A stretch of 64,000 nt of DNA from Bacteroidetes bacterium GWC2_46_850 (GCA_001768325.1 MENQ01000025.1:79519-143518); one strand, 5' to 3'; numbered from the stretch's first letter, positions 47,809-57,841 are shown. Numbers and translations: made by a program. Notes: generated by a model not told the origin, from the sequence alone.

Positions 47809-47841
47809 GTAAAATCAACCATAAGAATTTGTTGATTTTAC
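47809..47841 (+). terminator. Hairpin after the AraC-type regulator, possible terminator
   Basis: GTAAAATCAAC and GTTGATTTTAC form an 11-bp perfect stem around an 11-nt loop, with TATTTTATTTTTATAC beginning a few bases later. It starts 26 bases after the stop codon of the AraC gene. The offset T tract makes terminator function likely but not certain. Confidence 0.55.
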
Positions 47842-48031
47842 TACCCACTATTTTATTTTTATACTATTTTTACAAATATATTTATTAAAAATATCTGACA
47901 TTAATTGCCAAAATCCGCTGTTAATCAGATGTAGCAGAAATGGCACCAATGTCCATTTTTAATAAGCCAAAGTCTTTTTTTCGTTAATCTTTACTACTGA
48001 ATATGTAACCAAAACCAAAATGTAGTAATTT

Positions 48032-50919
48032 ATGCGAATAAAGAAGCGGATATATTTTATAGACTACTTGAAATATCTGTTTTTTGCAGCAAGTCTCATT
48101 ATGATGGCGTGTCACCCGCATCATCCGAAGAAAGTATTGCAATCGCCCTTCCATCCGGAAAATTATTATGCTACCATTGACTCACTCGTAAAAAGTATTT
48201 CAGCAGATACGGTTGCTCTCGCGAATTATCTGGCACTGTCGGTTTCAACGGGTGATAAATATGCTGAAATGTGCGTTTATGACAAACTCGGCAGTTATTT
48301 CTTACGTACTTATTTATATCATAGAGCCATCGGGTATCATAAAGCTTATTTGGAAACGGCAGAATCATTAGGAAATATACTTTACCAAATCAGGGCATTG
48401 AATTGTCTGGCTTATGACTTCTCACAAATCAGAGCATATGACATCACTGCCGAGTACTTTTTCAAGGCGTTGGCACGAACAAATAAATGCGAAATCGAGA
48501 CACAAATAGAGTTAGAAAGAGAAAAAGTTAAAACACTGAATGGAATTGGAGAGATTTATTTATCTATAAACCAACCCAATGAGGCTAATATTTTTTTCCA
48601 GGATGCATTACAACTGGCGGTGGACGTTCGTAATCCTGAAGATATGGCCCAAACCCTGAAAAATATGGGAACAGTCTATGAATTGAATAAGCAGTATGAC
48701 TCAGCACATGCTTTATATCAGAAATCTTTGGAATATCATATTAAATCAAATTCAGTTTCAGGCTTAAACAATTGCTTTTGGCATATCGGCAATTTGTATA
48801 TGATTGAAGGTGATTATGAGAATGCTTTGGTATATCTTGAAAGTGCTCACGTTTCTCTTTTGCATACTTCAGATCGACTGAATAGGTTAAATGTAACAAT
48901 CTCACTGGGAGAGGTAAACATAAAAAAAGGGAACTATGCTCAAGCTGAAGTTTATTTACAAAATGCCCTCCGGGTTTCGAGTGATTTTTCCTTGTCCGAT
49001 TATTCGGAAAAAATCTATTTCCATTTATCCGACCTACACATGATGGAGGGGAAGCATGCATTGGCATTAAAAGAAAGGTCGCTCGGTGATGCATATGCAG
49101 TGATTTTCAATAACGAAATGAATTTGAGCAGAATCACAATGCACAGATTAAATTATGAAAAAGAAATGAAGGTAGATGAAATGAACATGCTGACCAGACA
49201 ATATCAAATAAAAGAAGAAAAAACACGAAAAGCACTTACTATCACGGTCATTTTTATCCTTATTCTTATTTTAGTTATTTATATCCTTATCCAGTACTTC
49301 GGACTCAAAAAGGGAAAAAACCAAAAAAACTTACAATTGGAGAAAACGAAATTCGAATTTTACACAAAAATTTCTCAGGAATTCATTATTCCTGTCAGTA
49401 TTCTTATCGGATTGTCGGAAAGATTGAAAAAAAATCTGCAGGATAACAACGCGGATCACGCGATTGAAATGGAGATGATATCCCGCCAGTCAGAGACTAT
49501 CTTCTCACTGATTAATGAAATGACCACCTTGAATAATTTACAGCAGAACAAGAAAGTGATCAATGCCAATATTATTTCTTATCTCAGAAATCTATATGAA
49601 TGTTTTGTTCCCATGGTAGAAACAAAACAAATTGATTATATTTTCAGTAGTAACGTGTCTGAAATCTATCTGGATTACATACCGGAATATATACGCGTGA
49701 TTATGCACAACTTATTAAATCATGCCGTCACATATTGCAAGGAATACACCAACATCACAGTCTCGATACATTGTGACAGGAAAAAAAACGTTACGCCATT
49801 GAAGTTATATACAACGGAACTAGCATCAATCAGGAAGGTCTTCTACATGTTTTTGATTTCGACTTTCTTATAAAAAACAAAAAGTCGATTGAAAACGACT
49901 CGGAGGTGGGACTCATCATCACCAAACAACTAATAGAAAAAATGAACGGAACAATTGTTGTCAACAGTGATGGAATGAACAATACGGTTTTTACCGTGAG
50001 CCTCCCAATACGCCATGATAGCCATCCAGAAAGCCAGGAACCCATTTCAATAAGTAAACAAATAACCGGAAACCATTCACTTATCTCCAATAATTATCAA
50101 ATTGAAAACAGTGAAAAACCGGTTGTCCTGATTGTCGAAAAAAACAGAGACTTGTGTTGTTATCTCATCTCAATACTGAAAGACAAATATGCTCTTTTGA
50201 CGGAAATAAACGGCGAAAATGCGATTAAAACTGCCCAGGAAAAAATTCCTGACGTAATTATTTCTGACGTTACACTGCCCCTCCTGGATGGTTTTCAACT
50301 TTGTGAGAAATTAAAAAGCTCACTGGCAACAAATCACATACCAATCATTCTGCTTACATTGATGCATTCTAAAGAAGATCGGATCAAAGGAATTAAAAAT
50401 GGAGCTGATGCCTTTCTATCAAAACCAGTGTATGAAGAGGAGGTATTGGCTTTGATGGATCAGTTGCTCTCCACAAGAAAACAACTAAGAGAGAAATACA
50501 ATCCATTTATACGCACGAGTACCCATCGCGAAGAAAAAGACATCGATGGAAACAGTGCAAATATGGAATTCTTACAACGTGTTACAAATCTTATCTACAA
50601 AGAACTAACCAATACAGAAAACATCATTGAAAAGATATCCTCGGAGATTTGTCTCAGTTCTTCACAATTAAACCGAAAAATGAAAGCGATATCCGGTCTG
50701 ACCACGACAAATTATATTTTAAAAACAAGGCTGAATCAAGCGCAGAAACTTCTTATCCATACACATAAGCCTATCGGTGATATTGCAATGGAAAGTGGCT
50801 TTAATGACTTCGCCTATTTCTCACGCTCATTCAAGAAAGAGTTTGGAATGACTCCCACTACTTTCCAACGTATTCCCACTCGCAACAAATTAACAGACAC
50901 ATCTCAAAAATTTAATTGA
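48032..50919 (+). pseudogene. TPR-transmembrane hybrid two-component regulator (degenerate kinase, receiver, AraC HTH), interrupted by a frameshift at an A8 tract
   Basis: Track ORFs 48032-49873 and 49906-50919 belong to one gene. Order: lipoprotein-like signal ('FAASLIMMAC', Cys27), TPR repeats (about 80-350), membrane helix (401-422), kinase region, ATPase region, receiver, AraC HTH. At A8 (49781-49788) the frame is lost; one more A restores 'KKKRYAIEVIYNG' and joins the halves into 962 residues. The kinase box reads 'KISQEFIIPVSIL', with Gln449 in place of the phospho-accepting His. The N box ('NLLNHAVTY') and G boxes ('ENDSEVGLIITKQLIEKMNG') are eroded. The receiver keeps the phospho-Asp ('IISDVTLPLLDGF') and Lys ('FLSKP') but has Glu-Lys in the first acidic pair. 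It directly precedes the fimbrial operon. Confidence 0.85.
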
Positions 50920-50975
50920 AGTCCCTTTTCGTGAAACCACATTTTATTAGAAAAACGACAATTCACGTCCTTACC

Positions 50976-51031
50976 AGGTTATTTATTTTTAATATTATTG
51001 TCCTTTTTATCAAATTAAAGGTTATTTATTT
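50976..51031 (+). promoter_or_regulatory. Pair of 13-bp direct repeats in the fimbrial operon leader
   Basis: AGGTTATTTATTT occurs at 50976-50988 and again at 51019-51031, start-to-start distance 43 bases (about four helical turns). Both are followed by similar AT-rich bases. They lie 172-227 bases before the DUF3575 ATG in a 283-base stretch without a gene. Direct repeats on one helix face suit binding by a dimeric AraC-type regulator; this is inference. Confidence 0.45.
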
Positions 51032-51202
51032 ATAAAATAATTTGACTAAATAATAGGTTCATAATCAATAAATACGACCTTCACCTTGCTTATTAAATTA
51101 TAATTTAACCTTAGTTAAAGCCGTTTGAATGCAAAAAGTCGCATTTTCAGAACAAACCATGTGCGCTGCATCGTCCTAATTTTACAACAAAAAAAATATA
51201 CT

Positions 51203-51775
51203 ATGAAACAAATGTGGATGTTTTTTGGCTATTTTTTTTTCCTGGTATGTATGACCGCCAATTCACAGACTTTTGGAATAAAAACAAACATTCCTTACTG
51301 GGGTACATTAACCCCAAATATTGGAATAGAGGTTGCGCTAGGTAAAAAAACAACATTTGAGGTTATCGGCGGAATTAATCCATTCAACCTATCCGATAAC
51401 AAATATTTAAAACATTGGTTGATTCATACCGAATACCGATACTGGACGTGTGAAAAGTTCAACGGACATTTTTTCGGACTACATGGTCTGGCCGCACAAT
51501 ATAATGTAGGAGGATGGGATATTCCTTTCTGGCATTTAAAGAATCTGAAAGAGAATCGCTATCAGGGATATGCCTATGGGGGAGGTATCAGTTACGGCCA
51601 TCAGTGGCTCCTGAACAACCGATGGAATCTCGAATTGACATTGGGAGGCGGCTATGTGCGTTTCCAATATGAAAAGTTCCCATGTACCAAATGTGGCAGC
51701 TCACAGGGAAAGGGTGATAAAGATTACTTTGGTCCCACAAAAGGTGCTATTTCAATTATTTACATATTAAAATAA
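51203..51775 (+). CDS. DUF3575 domain-containing outer membrane protein of the fimbrial locus
   Basis: The track start at 51125 is too far upstream; ATG at 51203 gives a signal peptide ('MFFGYFFFLVCMTANSQ') and 190 residues. 'GIKTNIPYWGTLTPNIGIEV' and 'YRYWTCEKFNGHFFGLHGLA' are typical of the DUF3575 family, small eight-strand-like barrels that commonly head Mfa-type fimbrial operons in Bacteroides. A 'PCTKCGSS' Cys pair sits near the C-terminus. The signal peptide is encoded through a T9 tract (51232-51240). Gene spacing of 8 bases to the next ORF supports cotranscription. Function in fimbria biogenesis is likely but unproven. Confidence 0.82.
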   Translation: MKQMWMFFGYFFFLVCMTANSQTFGIKTNIPYWGTLTPNIGIEVALGKKTTFEVIGGINPFNLSDNKYLKHWLIHTEYRYWTCEKFNGHFFGLHGLAAQYNVGGWDIPFWHLKNLKENRYQGYAYGGGISYGHQWLLNNRWNLELTLGGGYVRFQYEKFPCTKCGSSQGKGDKDYFGPTKGAISIIYILK

Positions 51776-51783
51776 AAAAAGCC

Positions 51784-53268
51784 ATGTCAACAAAAAGATT
51801 AAACCCTAAAATTATGGTGACTTCCTTCTTACTGGGTGTGGTCTACTGCACGCTACTGGTGGCTCAATCGCGGATTGCCGATGAGTCCATCGTGAAGCAG
51901 TCACAGATCAGCAAAAAAGGTGATCTCGTCTCTTTTGATATGGATTTAAATCTTCACCTCATAGAAATAGGTAAAAATGAGACCCTGATTATCACGCCAC
52001 TGCTACAGTCAAACTCAGAAATCGCTGTGATTGACAGTTTTCCTCCCTTAATTATAAACGGATCCATCAGGGACAAAGTGATGAATCGGCAAAATGCCCT
52101 AAACATACAAAACCATACAACCAATCTGGGTCCCCTAGAAACAATAAAAAAAGATCGTTATACACCACAAATATACAGTTATCATGCTACGCTTCCTTTC
52201 AAACAATGGATGCAGGATGCTTCACTCGTGCTGGTCAATGAGACAAGGGGGTGTGCCGATTGTGATATGGGAAGTGAAAGCAAGGTACTTTTCACACGTG
52301 TTTTTCACGAAAAGAAAATACCTCAATTTCAGTTAACTTACATTGAGCCAGAGCCAGAACCTGTGAAAGCGAGAAGTGAAAGGCACAGTGCCTCCTTCAA
52401 CTATCAGTTCGACCGGTATAATCTGGTGCGTGAATACAAAAATAATGCTGCAGAGTTAGACAAAGTGGCAAGAGTGGTCAGCGAGGTACAGGGCAACAAA
52501 GACCTTACCATCACCGAGCTGATCATAGAGGGATTTGCATCTCCCGAAGGCGGTTTTGAATACAACCACAATCTATCGGACAAAAGAGCCAATTCCTTTG
52601 CCGATTATCTGGCGGCAAAACATCGGGTCGATCGCAGGCAGATGAAACATATTTCTGGTGTGGGCGAAGACTGGATTGGTTTACGAAAGGCAGTGGAGAA
52701 CTCTCAAATAACACACAAACAGAAGATTATACAGATCATAGATTCCGTCTTTCCTCCTGACGCACGCGATGCAGAACTGATGAAACTATCGGGCGGGGAG
52801 ACCTATCAGCAGCTGCTGACCAGATTCTATCCTCCGCTGCGACGTACCGACTACATCATCGCCTACAGCGTGAGGGCTTTCTCTGTGGAAGAGGCCAAAG
52901 CGATATTGAAGAGCAACCCCCGGCTGTTGAGCCTTAACGAGATGTATCTGGTGGCAGAAACTTACCCGAAAGAGAGCAAAGAGTTCAAAGAGGTATTCGA
53001 TATTGCAGCAAGACTCTATCCCGATGATCCTATTGCCATCATCAACAGTGCAGCGACCAAGCTCGAAACCGGAAATTTTTCAGAGGCGCTTAAACAACTG
53101 GAAAAGGTGAAAGAGGATCCCAGGGCATGGAACAACATGGGTGTGGCCCATGCCAAGGAGGGCGATCTCAGGAAGGCAACAGAATTTTTTAAAAAAGCAG
53201 TAGATAAAGGCGATCTCACGGCAGCAGCCAACATAGATGAACTGAAAAAAGCAACAACGAATCAATAG
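51784..53268 (+). CDS. DUF3868/OmpA-like/TPR protein of the fimbrial locus
   Basis: Predicted product is 494 residues with signal peptide ('VTSFLLGVVYCTLLVAQ', ending near residue 28). The N-terminal 190 residues form the DUF3868 region with a CxxC ('RGCADCDMG'). Residues about 205-310 look OmpA-like ('ITELIIEGFASPEGGFEYNH', 'NLSDKRANSFADYLA'), which bind peptidoglycan. The end carries TPR helices ('AWNNMGVAHAKEGDLRKATE'). DUF3575 plus DUF3868 upstream of Mfa1/Mfa2-type genes is a recurrent Bacteroidales fimbrial arrangement. I infer a periplasmic or outer-membrane assembly or anchoring role. Confidence 0.82.
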   Translation: MSTKRLNPKIMVTSFLLGVVYCTLLVAQSRIADESIVKQSQISKKGDLVSFDMDLNLHLIEIGKNETLIITPLLQSNSEIAVIDSFPPLIINGSIRDKVMNRQNALNIQNHTTNLGPLETIKKDRYTPQIYSYHATLPFKQWMQDASLVLVNETRGCADCDMGSESKVLFTRVFHEKKIPQFQLTYIEPEPEPVKARSERHSASFNYQFDRYNLVREYKNNAAELDKVARVVSEVQGNKDLTITELIIEGFASPEGGFEYNHNLSDKRANSFADYLAAKHRVDRRQMKHISGVGEDWIGLRKAVENSQITHKQKIIQIIDSVFPPDARDAELMKLSGGETYQQLLTRFYPPLRRTDYIIAYSVRAFSVEEAKAILKSNPRLLSLNEMYLVAETYPKESKEFKEVFDIAARLYPDDPIAIINSAATKLETGNFSEALKQLEKVKEDPRAWNNMGVAHAKEGDLRKATEFFKKAVDKGDLTAAANIDELKKATTNQ

Positions 53269-53307
53269 CAATCATAAAACAAATCACCTTTTTAAATTTA
53301 TCGACCT

Positions 53308-54807
53308 ATGAAAATTTACAAATTGTTCTTTTTCGCAGCCATAGCCCTCGGCTTTATGGCTTGTAATGCTGACGATCAGCCAGCAGTGCCCCTGCATGAG
53401 ACTGACTCCTATGCCAGTATCACCGTGAAGTTCCCCGGAAAAGCTTCTACCAGGGCCTTGCCCGGCGACTACAATCAAAACGGTGTATGGACCGGCCGTG
53501 ATACGTTGGAAACAGTATCTGTTTTTTTGGTGAATACTTCAAAAGGAGTTGTCGACTACAACTCATTCACCAAAAGTGCATTCCAGGAAATTGATGTGAA
53601 CGGAATTCTCCATCCCAATCTGGCTCTGAAAGCAACTGCGGGCGAAGCAGTCAGGGCTTATGTGGTAATCAACGGGGAAGCTGGCATTCTCAATACCCTG
53701 AAGGCAACCTCCGCAGCCAATTTTCAGGCAGCATTCGCCGCAGTAGCACAAAAGATTGCTTCACAGGTAGCATGGCTGAACGCCAACGGAAAGGAAACCA
53801 TCATGATGACCAATGATGCCGACAGTTATCTGATCAATGTAACTTCAGGAGTGACCGAGGAGGAGGCGATGGCCGGAACGGGAAATCATGTACAGGTGCA
53901 AGTGGAACGGGTGGTATCACGTGCCTTTATGACAGTAACCCCCGAAGCTGCCAGCGGTGCTGGATGGCCGGTGAATGCAATAGTGGGCGGTGCAGAAACA
54001 CAGATTGCCAAGGTTACCGGTATTACCTACGCCGTGGGACAAAGCAACAAGGAGTTCTACATCATGAAGAAAACCAATTATGAAGTACCGGGAAATGTAT
54101 ACATGTTCCTGCCAACGAGTTATACCTACTGGACTACTTACAATGCGATGTTCGATTATACAGGGCTTGCTTCATTTACCCCTGTAACATCCTGGACTTA
54201 CGACATCGCCAATGTGGCTACCCAGCTCGCAGCCGAAACAACCAGTAAGTTTGTCCTTCCGGTAAACCATGTGGTGGGTGAAACCGATCTCGATGTAGCA
54301 AGAGATTTCTATAAAAAGGGCAATACCACCTATTTCGAGATACGTGCCACCTTTATGCCGCTACAGGTAGACGGAACAACTCCTACATTTACCACACCGA
54401 CCACAGTATTCTGGGGTGAGAACGACAAGAAATTCTACAGCACCCGTGCACTGGCAGTAGCTCAGGGACAGAAAGCCACTGAATTTACCAACGGAGTAAT
54501 GAAATATGTGCTCTGGCTGAATCCAAACAGCATGACTTCTACCGGAACTGATCCTAATCCAAAAATCTCTCCCACTGTACGCAACCAGGTCTATCATGCC
54601 CATATCGATGCCTTCCTGCGTATGGGATTGCCCAACAACCCACTGAATCCGGCTGATCCGGACAACGTAGACAATCCGGACAATCCGATCAACGTGGAAG
54701 ATCCGCTAAAAACCGATTTCACCTATCTTTCCGTGTCTGTGAAGGTATTGCCTTGGACCATACACAGCTACAGATATTCATTGACCGAACCGGGTACAAT
54801 GTATTGA
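53308..54807 (+). CDS. Mfa1-family fimbria major subunit (fimbrillin)
   Basis: Predicted product is 499 residues with a lipoprotein signal ('AIALGFMACN', Cys19). 'ASITVKFPGKASTRALPGDY' contains Arg49-Ala50, resembling the site where arginine protease trims FimA/Mfa1 precursors before strand-exchange polymerisation. The body has typical fimbrillin features ('VFLVNTSKGVVDYN', 'YAVGQSNKEFYIMKKTNYEV', 'EFTNGVMKYVLWLNPNSM'). A linker rich in Asn, Pro and Asp ('NPADPDNVDNPDNPINVEDP') precedes the last strands 'YLSVSVKVLPWTIHSYRYSL'. It should polymerise on the cell surface. It is the third gene of the operon, 39 bases after DUF3868. Confidence 0.88.
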   Translation: MKIYKLFFFAAIALGFMACNADDQPAVPLHETDSYASITVKFPGKASTRALPGDYNQNGVWTGRDTLETVSVFLVNTSKGVVDYNSFTKSAFQEIDVNGILHPNLALKATAGEAVRAYVVINGEAGILNTLKATSAANFQAAFAAVAQKIASQVAWLNANGKETIMMTNDADSYLINVTSGVTEEEAMAGTGNHVQVQVERVVSRAFMTVTPEAASGAGWPVNAIVGGAETQIAKVTGITYAVGQSNKEFYIMKKTNYEVPGNVYMFLPTSYTYWTTYNAMFDYTGLASFTPVTSWTYDIANVATQLAAETTSKFVLPVNHVVGETDLDVARDFYKKGNTTYFEIRATFMPLQVDGTTPTFTTPTTVFWGENDKKFYSTRALAVAQGQKATEFTNGVMKYVLWLNPNSMTSTGTDPNPKISPTVRNQVYHAHIDAFLRMGLPNNPLNPADPDNVDNPDNPINVEDPLKTDFTYLSVSVKVLPWTIHSYRYSLTEPGTMY

Positions 54808-54976
54808 TGAATAATTGGAAAGCAGTGGCTTACAATGCACTACACTGACACACGTACACCCGACTGCTGTCTGAGTAAATTCCCTTGATTCGGCGCTCCG
54901 ACAGCAGGGACAAAGCGGAGAGGAGATTTGGTTTTCCTCTTCGCACAAAGAACAAAAACTGATAAAATTGACAAAT

Positions 54977-55933
54977 ATGAAGAGAAATCTGCACAGCAGG
55001 ATAGTCGCCACACTTGTATCCGTCATCGGGGCATTCTTATTGGGTGGAGGTTGCGACTCAATGATATATGATGAAATGCTGGATTGCCCGCAAGGGGTTT
55101 ATCTCAAATTTTATACCAAAACTCCTTGCGATGTAGACACACTCTATCCGGCCGATATCAAAGATGCAAATATCTATGTATTTGATTCGGAAAATAAGTT
55201 TGTGGCGGAATACAAAGCGTCCAATGTAACTCTCTCGTCGGACTATGAGTTCCTTATTCCCATCTATCCTCATGGGACTTACTCTTTTGTGGCCTGGGCG
55301 GGCATTAACGAACATTATGGCCTGCAGAACCTGAAACAGGGATTAACCACAAAAGAGGAACTGCTTCTCAGTCTGAAACAAACTGACGGCATCGCTGACA
55401 ACCTGAATGGTACCACGCTCTATGTCGGCAACAGTGTGGATGTTTCACTGCCTGATCCGGAAAGCGTGCTGGGTGCCTACTATGCACATATTCCCCTTGG
55501 AATGACACGCTATACCAACCGCATAGAGGTGATTGTGGAAGGAATTGCCATACCTCAGAATTATCATGTGAATATAAACATGCGTAACGGCGATTATTCA
55601 ATGAAAGGAAATATCCTGTCTACAGGAGAATTATTGCAGTATCCAGCTGAATACACCTATGGCAATCGTGTTTTATCGGCCAAATTCACCACACTCAAGC
55701 TGGAAAACGGATATGATGACCGGATAATTCTCATGGGAAAGGATAATAAGATTATATATGACGAGGAATTGCTGGCAACACTGCTGCTGCAGGTCCCTGA
55801 TGTGAACCTGAATTGTGATCACGATTTTGTAATCCGGTTCAAGGTGCAAGAACAAACCTACGCGGTCACCGAAGTGTGGGTGAACGACTGGTTGATACAT
55901 AGCTATGACACGGGTGTCGAGTCGGATTATTAA
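54977..55933 (+). CDS. FimB/Mfa2-family fimbrial anchor subunit
   Basis: The listed start is a TTG; ATG at 54977 ('MKRNLHSRIVATLVSVIG') gives 318 residues with lipobox 'FLLGGGCDS'. 'YDEMLDCPQGVYLKFYTKTP' and 'IKDANIYVFDSENKFVAEYK' are characteristic of the Mfa2/FimB (PF08842) family, outer-membrane lipoproteins that anchor and limit the length of the fimbria. It ends with 'VTEVWVNDWLIHSYD'. The 169-base gap to the fimbrillin gene holds a partial inverted repeat but no clear terminator, so read-through at a reduced level is plausible. Confidence 0.88.
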   Translation: MKRNLHSRIVATLVSVIGAFLLGGGCDSMIYDEMLDCPQGVYLKFYTKTPCDVDTLYPADIKDANIYVFDSENKFVAEYKASNVTLSSDYEFLIPIYPHGTYSFVAWAGINEHYGLQNLKQGLTTKEELLLSLKQTDGIADNLNGTTLYVGNSVDVSLPDPESVLGAYYAHIPLGMTRYTNRIEVIVEGIAIPQNYHVNINMRNGDYSMKGNILSTGELLQYPAEYTYGNRVLSAKFTTLKLENGYDDRIILMGKDNKIIYDEELLATLLLQVPDVNLNCDHDFVIRFKVQEQTYAVTEVWVNDWLIHSYDTGVESDY

Positions 55934-55956
55934 ATAACCTGCCTGCATGGCATAAA

Positions 55957-57831
55957 ATGGATAATCGTATGAAACATTATGCAATATTGCTGATCTTTTT
56001 AATACAGATATGTACGGGTTGTATCAACGACATTCCCACGAATTGTGAGGAAACAGACCCCAATGCCACGTTTATGAGTTTCCGGTCATCACAAATCACA
56101 TTGCCCTCAAATTCAACAGAAGTAGAATCAATCACCATAGAATCGATACGCATCATGGTCTTCTCAAAAACAACCGGACTGATTGTTACCAACCAGTCAT
56201 TTTCGGTAGGAGATCTTTCTCAGGCTACGTATGATTCAAGTACAGAAGAGTGGAGCATAGACTTCTCCAGCATCGTTGTGGAAACCAAACCGGGTGAAAG
56301 TGTTGTCTATGTCGTGTTAAATGAAAACATCATGAGCGTGAGCGGACAGACACTGAACGGTGCCCTCAACATGATTGATAACCTGGCTGAAATGCAAACG
56401 CTGGCAAAAACCCCCCTTACTTATACCGTGCCATTGAAAGTAGTGTATGGTAACAATGGAAAACCCGTTGAACCTCCTTTCATTATGTCTACCTTCGATG
56501 AGTTTGACATCCCGGCGGGATATACGTACGATTCGCCCTGGCATGCCGACTTGCGAGGTCCCTCTGAGTCACAGAAAGGGTTTGAACTGGATCGTACCAT
56601 GGCGAAGGTAACCATCGATTCAATTTCCAGTTTTCCCATCTCAGGAGGTCCGCTTACAAATGACAGTCTCACCAGTTACATTTTTATCCTGAAAGTGGGA
56701 CTTGCCAATGTACCCACGCAGTACCTCTGGTCACCCAACCGTTTACAGACAACTCCTCCAACTCCCAATCCATACACGGTGCCGGTGCCTCCTTACACGG
56801 GTAGTTATCAGTATATCGATTTTGAGCTGGAAGATACGACCTTGGGTTATTACGACCGGAACTGGAACGGCAGCATACAAATGAAGATCGATGCGCAGGC
56901 GTATGAAGTACAGGAATTGAAAAATTCGCGGATATGGTATACTGGTCTTGGTAGTGGAGCAGGCTCCTATACATTGGATAAATTCAATCTAGATGCCAAT
57001 ATAGCCAGTAATTACAACAATGTAAGCAAATGGTGCTTTCTGAGTTCTTATCCCGATACAAACAACGATGGCATTGGCGATCCCTATCCCATTGACCTGA
57101 ATGCAGGAAATTTTCTCGCAATGGTCCAGTCAATGTATACCAATCCCGATCCAAATGACTATCTGCCTACCTGGTATGAGTTGATTGAACCGTATACCAT
57201 TGTTCCAAAAATGACAGCTGCCTACTGGTCGATCAAAGAAAAAAATATTTCCTATTACATACCGGAACACATACTGACAAATAAAACAGATCCGGCTCAA
57301 GCTACCAGGCTACATGTAAAAGCAGCCAAAGCATTCATTCCTGACACCATCTCCAAAGAGCAAAGCACACACATTACCTGGGAGAATGCCACCTGGGGTA
57401 ATTGGGTTTATGCCCTCACGCCGGGAGGGACTGAATTTTCCCTGGTAGGGGATGCCTTTAAAATCATGATGCGAACTATCTGGGATTATGAGCTGGATAC
57501 AATCCAGGTCAACAACATACCCACAGTCATTGTGCGTCATTACTGGCGCGGAGGTATTCGCTATCGTTATGGCGATGTAAAGGGCACACTCACAGGCTCC
57601 CAATTTCTAAATATTTTAAACAGCACAGATATCAAGGATTTTTATCTTCCATTACGCAATACCCCCGCAAATCCCGTAGATTACAATGTATACCGGAACC
57701 ACGAATACAAATTTTCGGTACATGCACTCGAACAGTGGATTCCCGTTGTACCATCCGGAACCTCCGGGACAAGAAATGCAACAGACAATGCAGAAGGAAG
57801 CAGCTTCATACTATGGTTAAACGACAGATAA
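55957..57831 (+). CDS. Large fimbrial accessory/tip-like lipoprotein
   Basis: Predicted product is 624 residues; 'IFLIQICTGCIND' is a lipobox, and an internal ATG at 55969 (MKHYAIL) is an equally good start. The N-terminal part has fimbrillin-like features ('IRIMVFSKTTGLIVTNQSFS', 'GESVVYVVLNENIMSVSG'), and the C-terminal part ends 'YNVYRNHEYKFSVHALEQWI', like the closing strand of Mfa-type subunits. Size and position after the anchor gene suggest a tip or accessory subunit, as for Mfa3-5 or FimC-E in Porphyromonas. The family is not certain. The next gene, an AraC regulator, begins 11 bases later. Confidence 0.72.
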   Translation: MDNRMKHYAILLIFLIQICTGCINDIPTNCEETDPNATFMSFRSSQITLPSNSTEVESITIESIRIMVFSKTTGLIVTNQSFSVGDLSQATYDSSTEEWSIDFSSIVVETKPGESVVYVVLNENIMSVSGQTLNGALNMIDNLAEMQTLAKTPLTYTVPLKVVYGNNGKPVEPPFIMSTFDEFDIPAGYTYDSPWHADLRGPSESQKGFELDRTMAKVTIDSISSFPISGGPLTNDSLTSYIFILKVGLANVPTQYLWSPNRLQTTPPTPNPYTVPVPPYTGSYQYIDFELEDTTLGYYDRNWNGSIQMKIDAQAYEVQELKNSRIWYTGLGSGAGSYTLDKFNLDANIASNYNNVSKWCFLSSYPDTNNDGIGDPYPIDLNAGNFLAMVQSMYTNPDPNDYLPTWYELIEPYTIVPKMTAAYWSIKEKNISYYIPEHILTNKTDPAQATRLHVKAAKAFIPDTISKEQSTHITWENATWGNWVYALTPGGTEFSLVGDAFKIMMRTIWDYELDTIQVNNIPTVIVRHYWRGGIRYRYGDVKGTLTGSQFLNILNSTDIKDFYLPLRNTPANPVDYNVYRNHEYKFSVHALEQWIPVVPSGTSGTRNATDNAEGSSFILWLNDR

Positions 57832-57841
57832 AGGATTTTGT

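Noticed and set aside
50976-51060. Three-unit CRISPR-like repeat
   Set aside because: Only two perfect 13-bp copies exist; the third partial match (AGGTT at 51055) is too short, and there are no cas genes.
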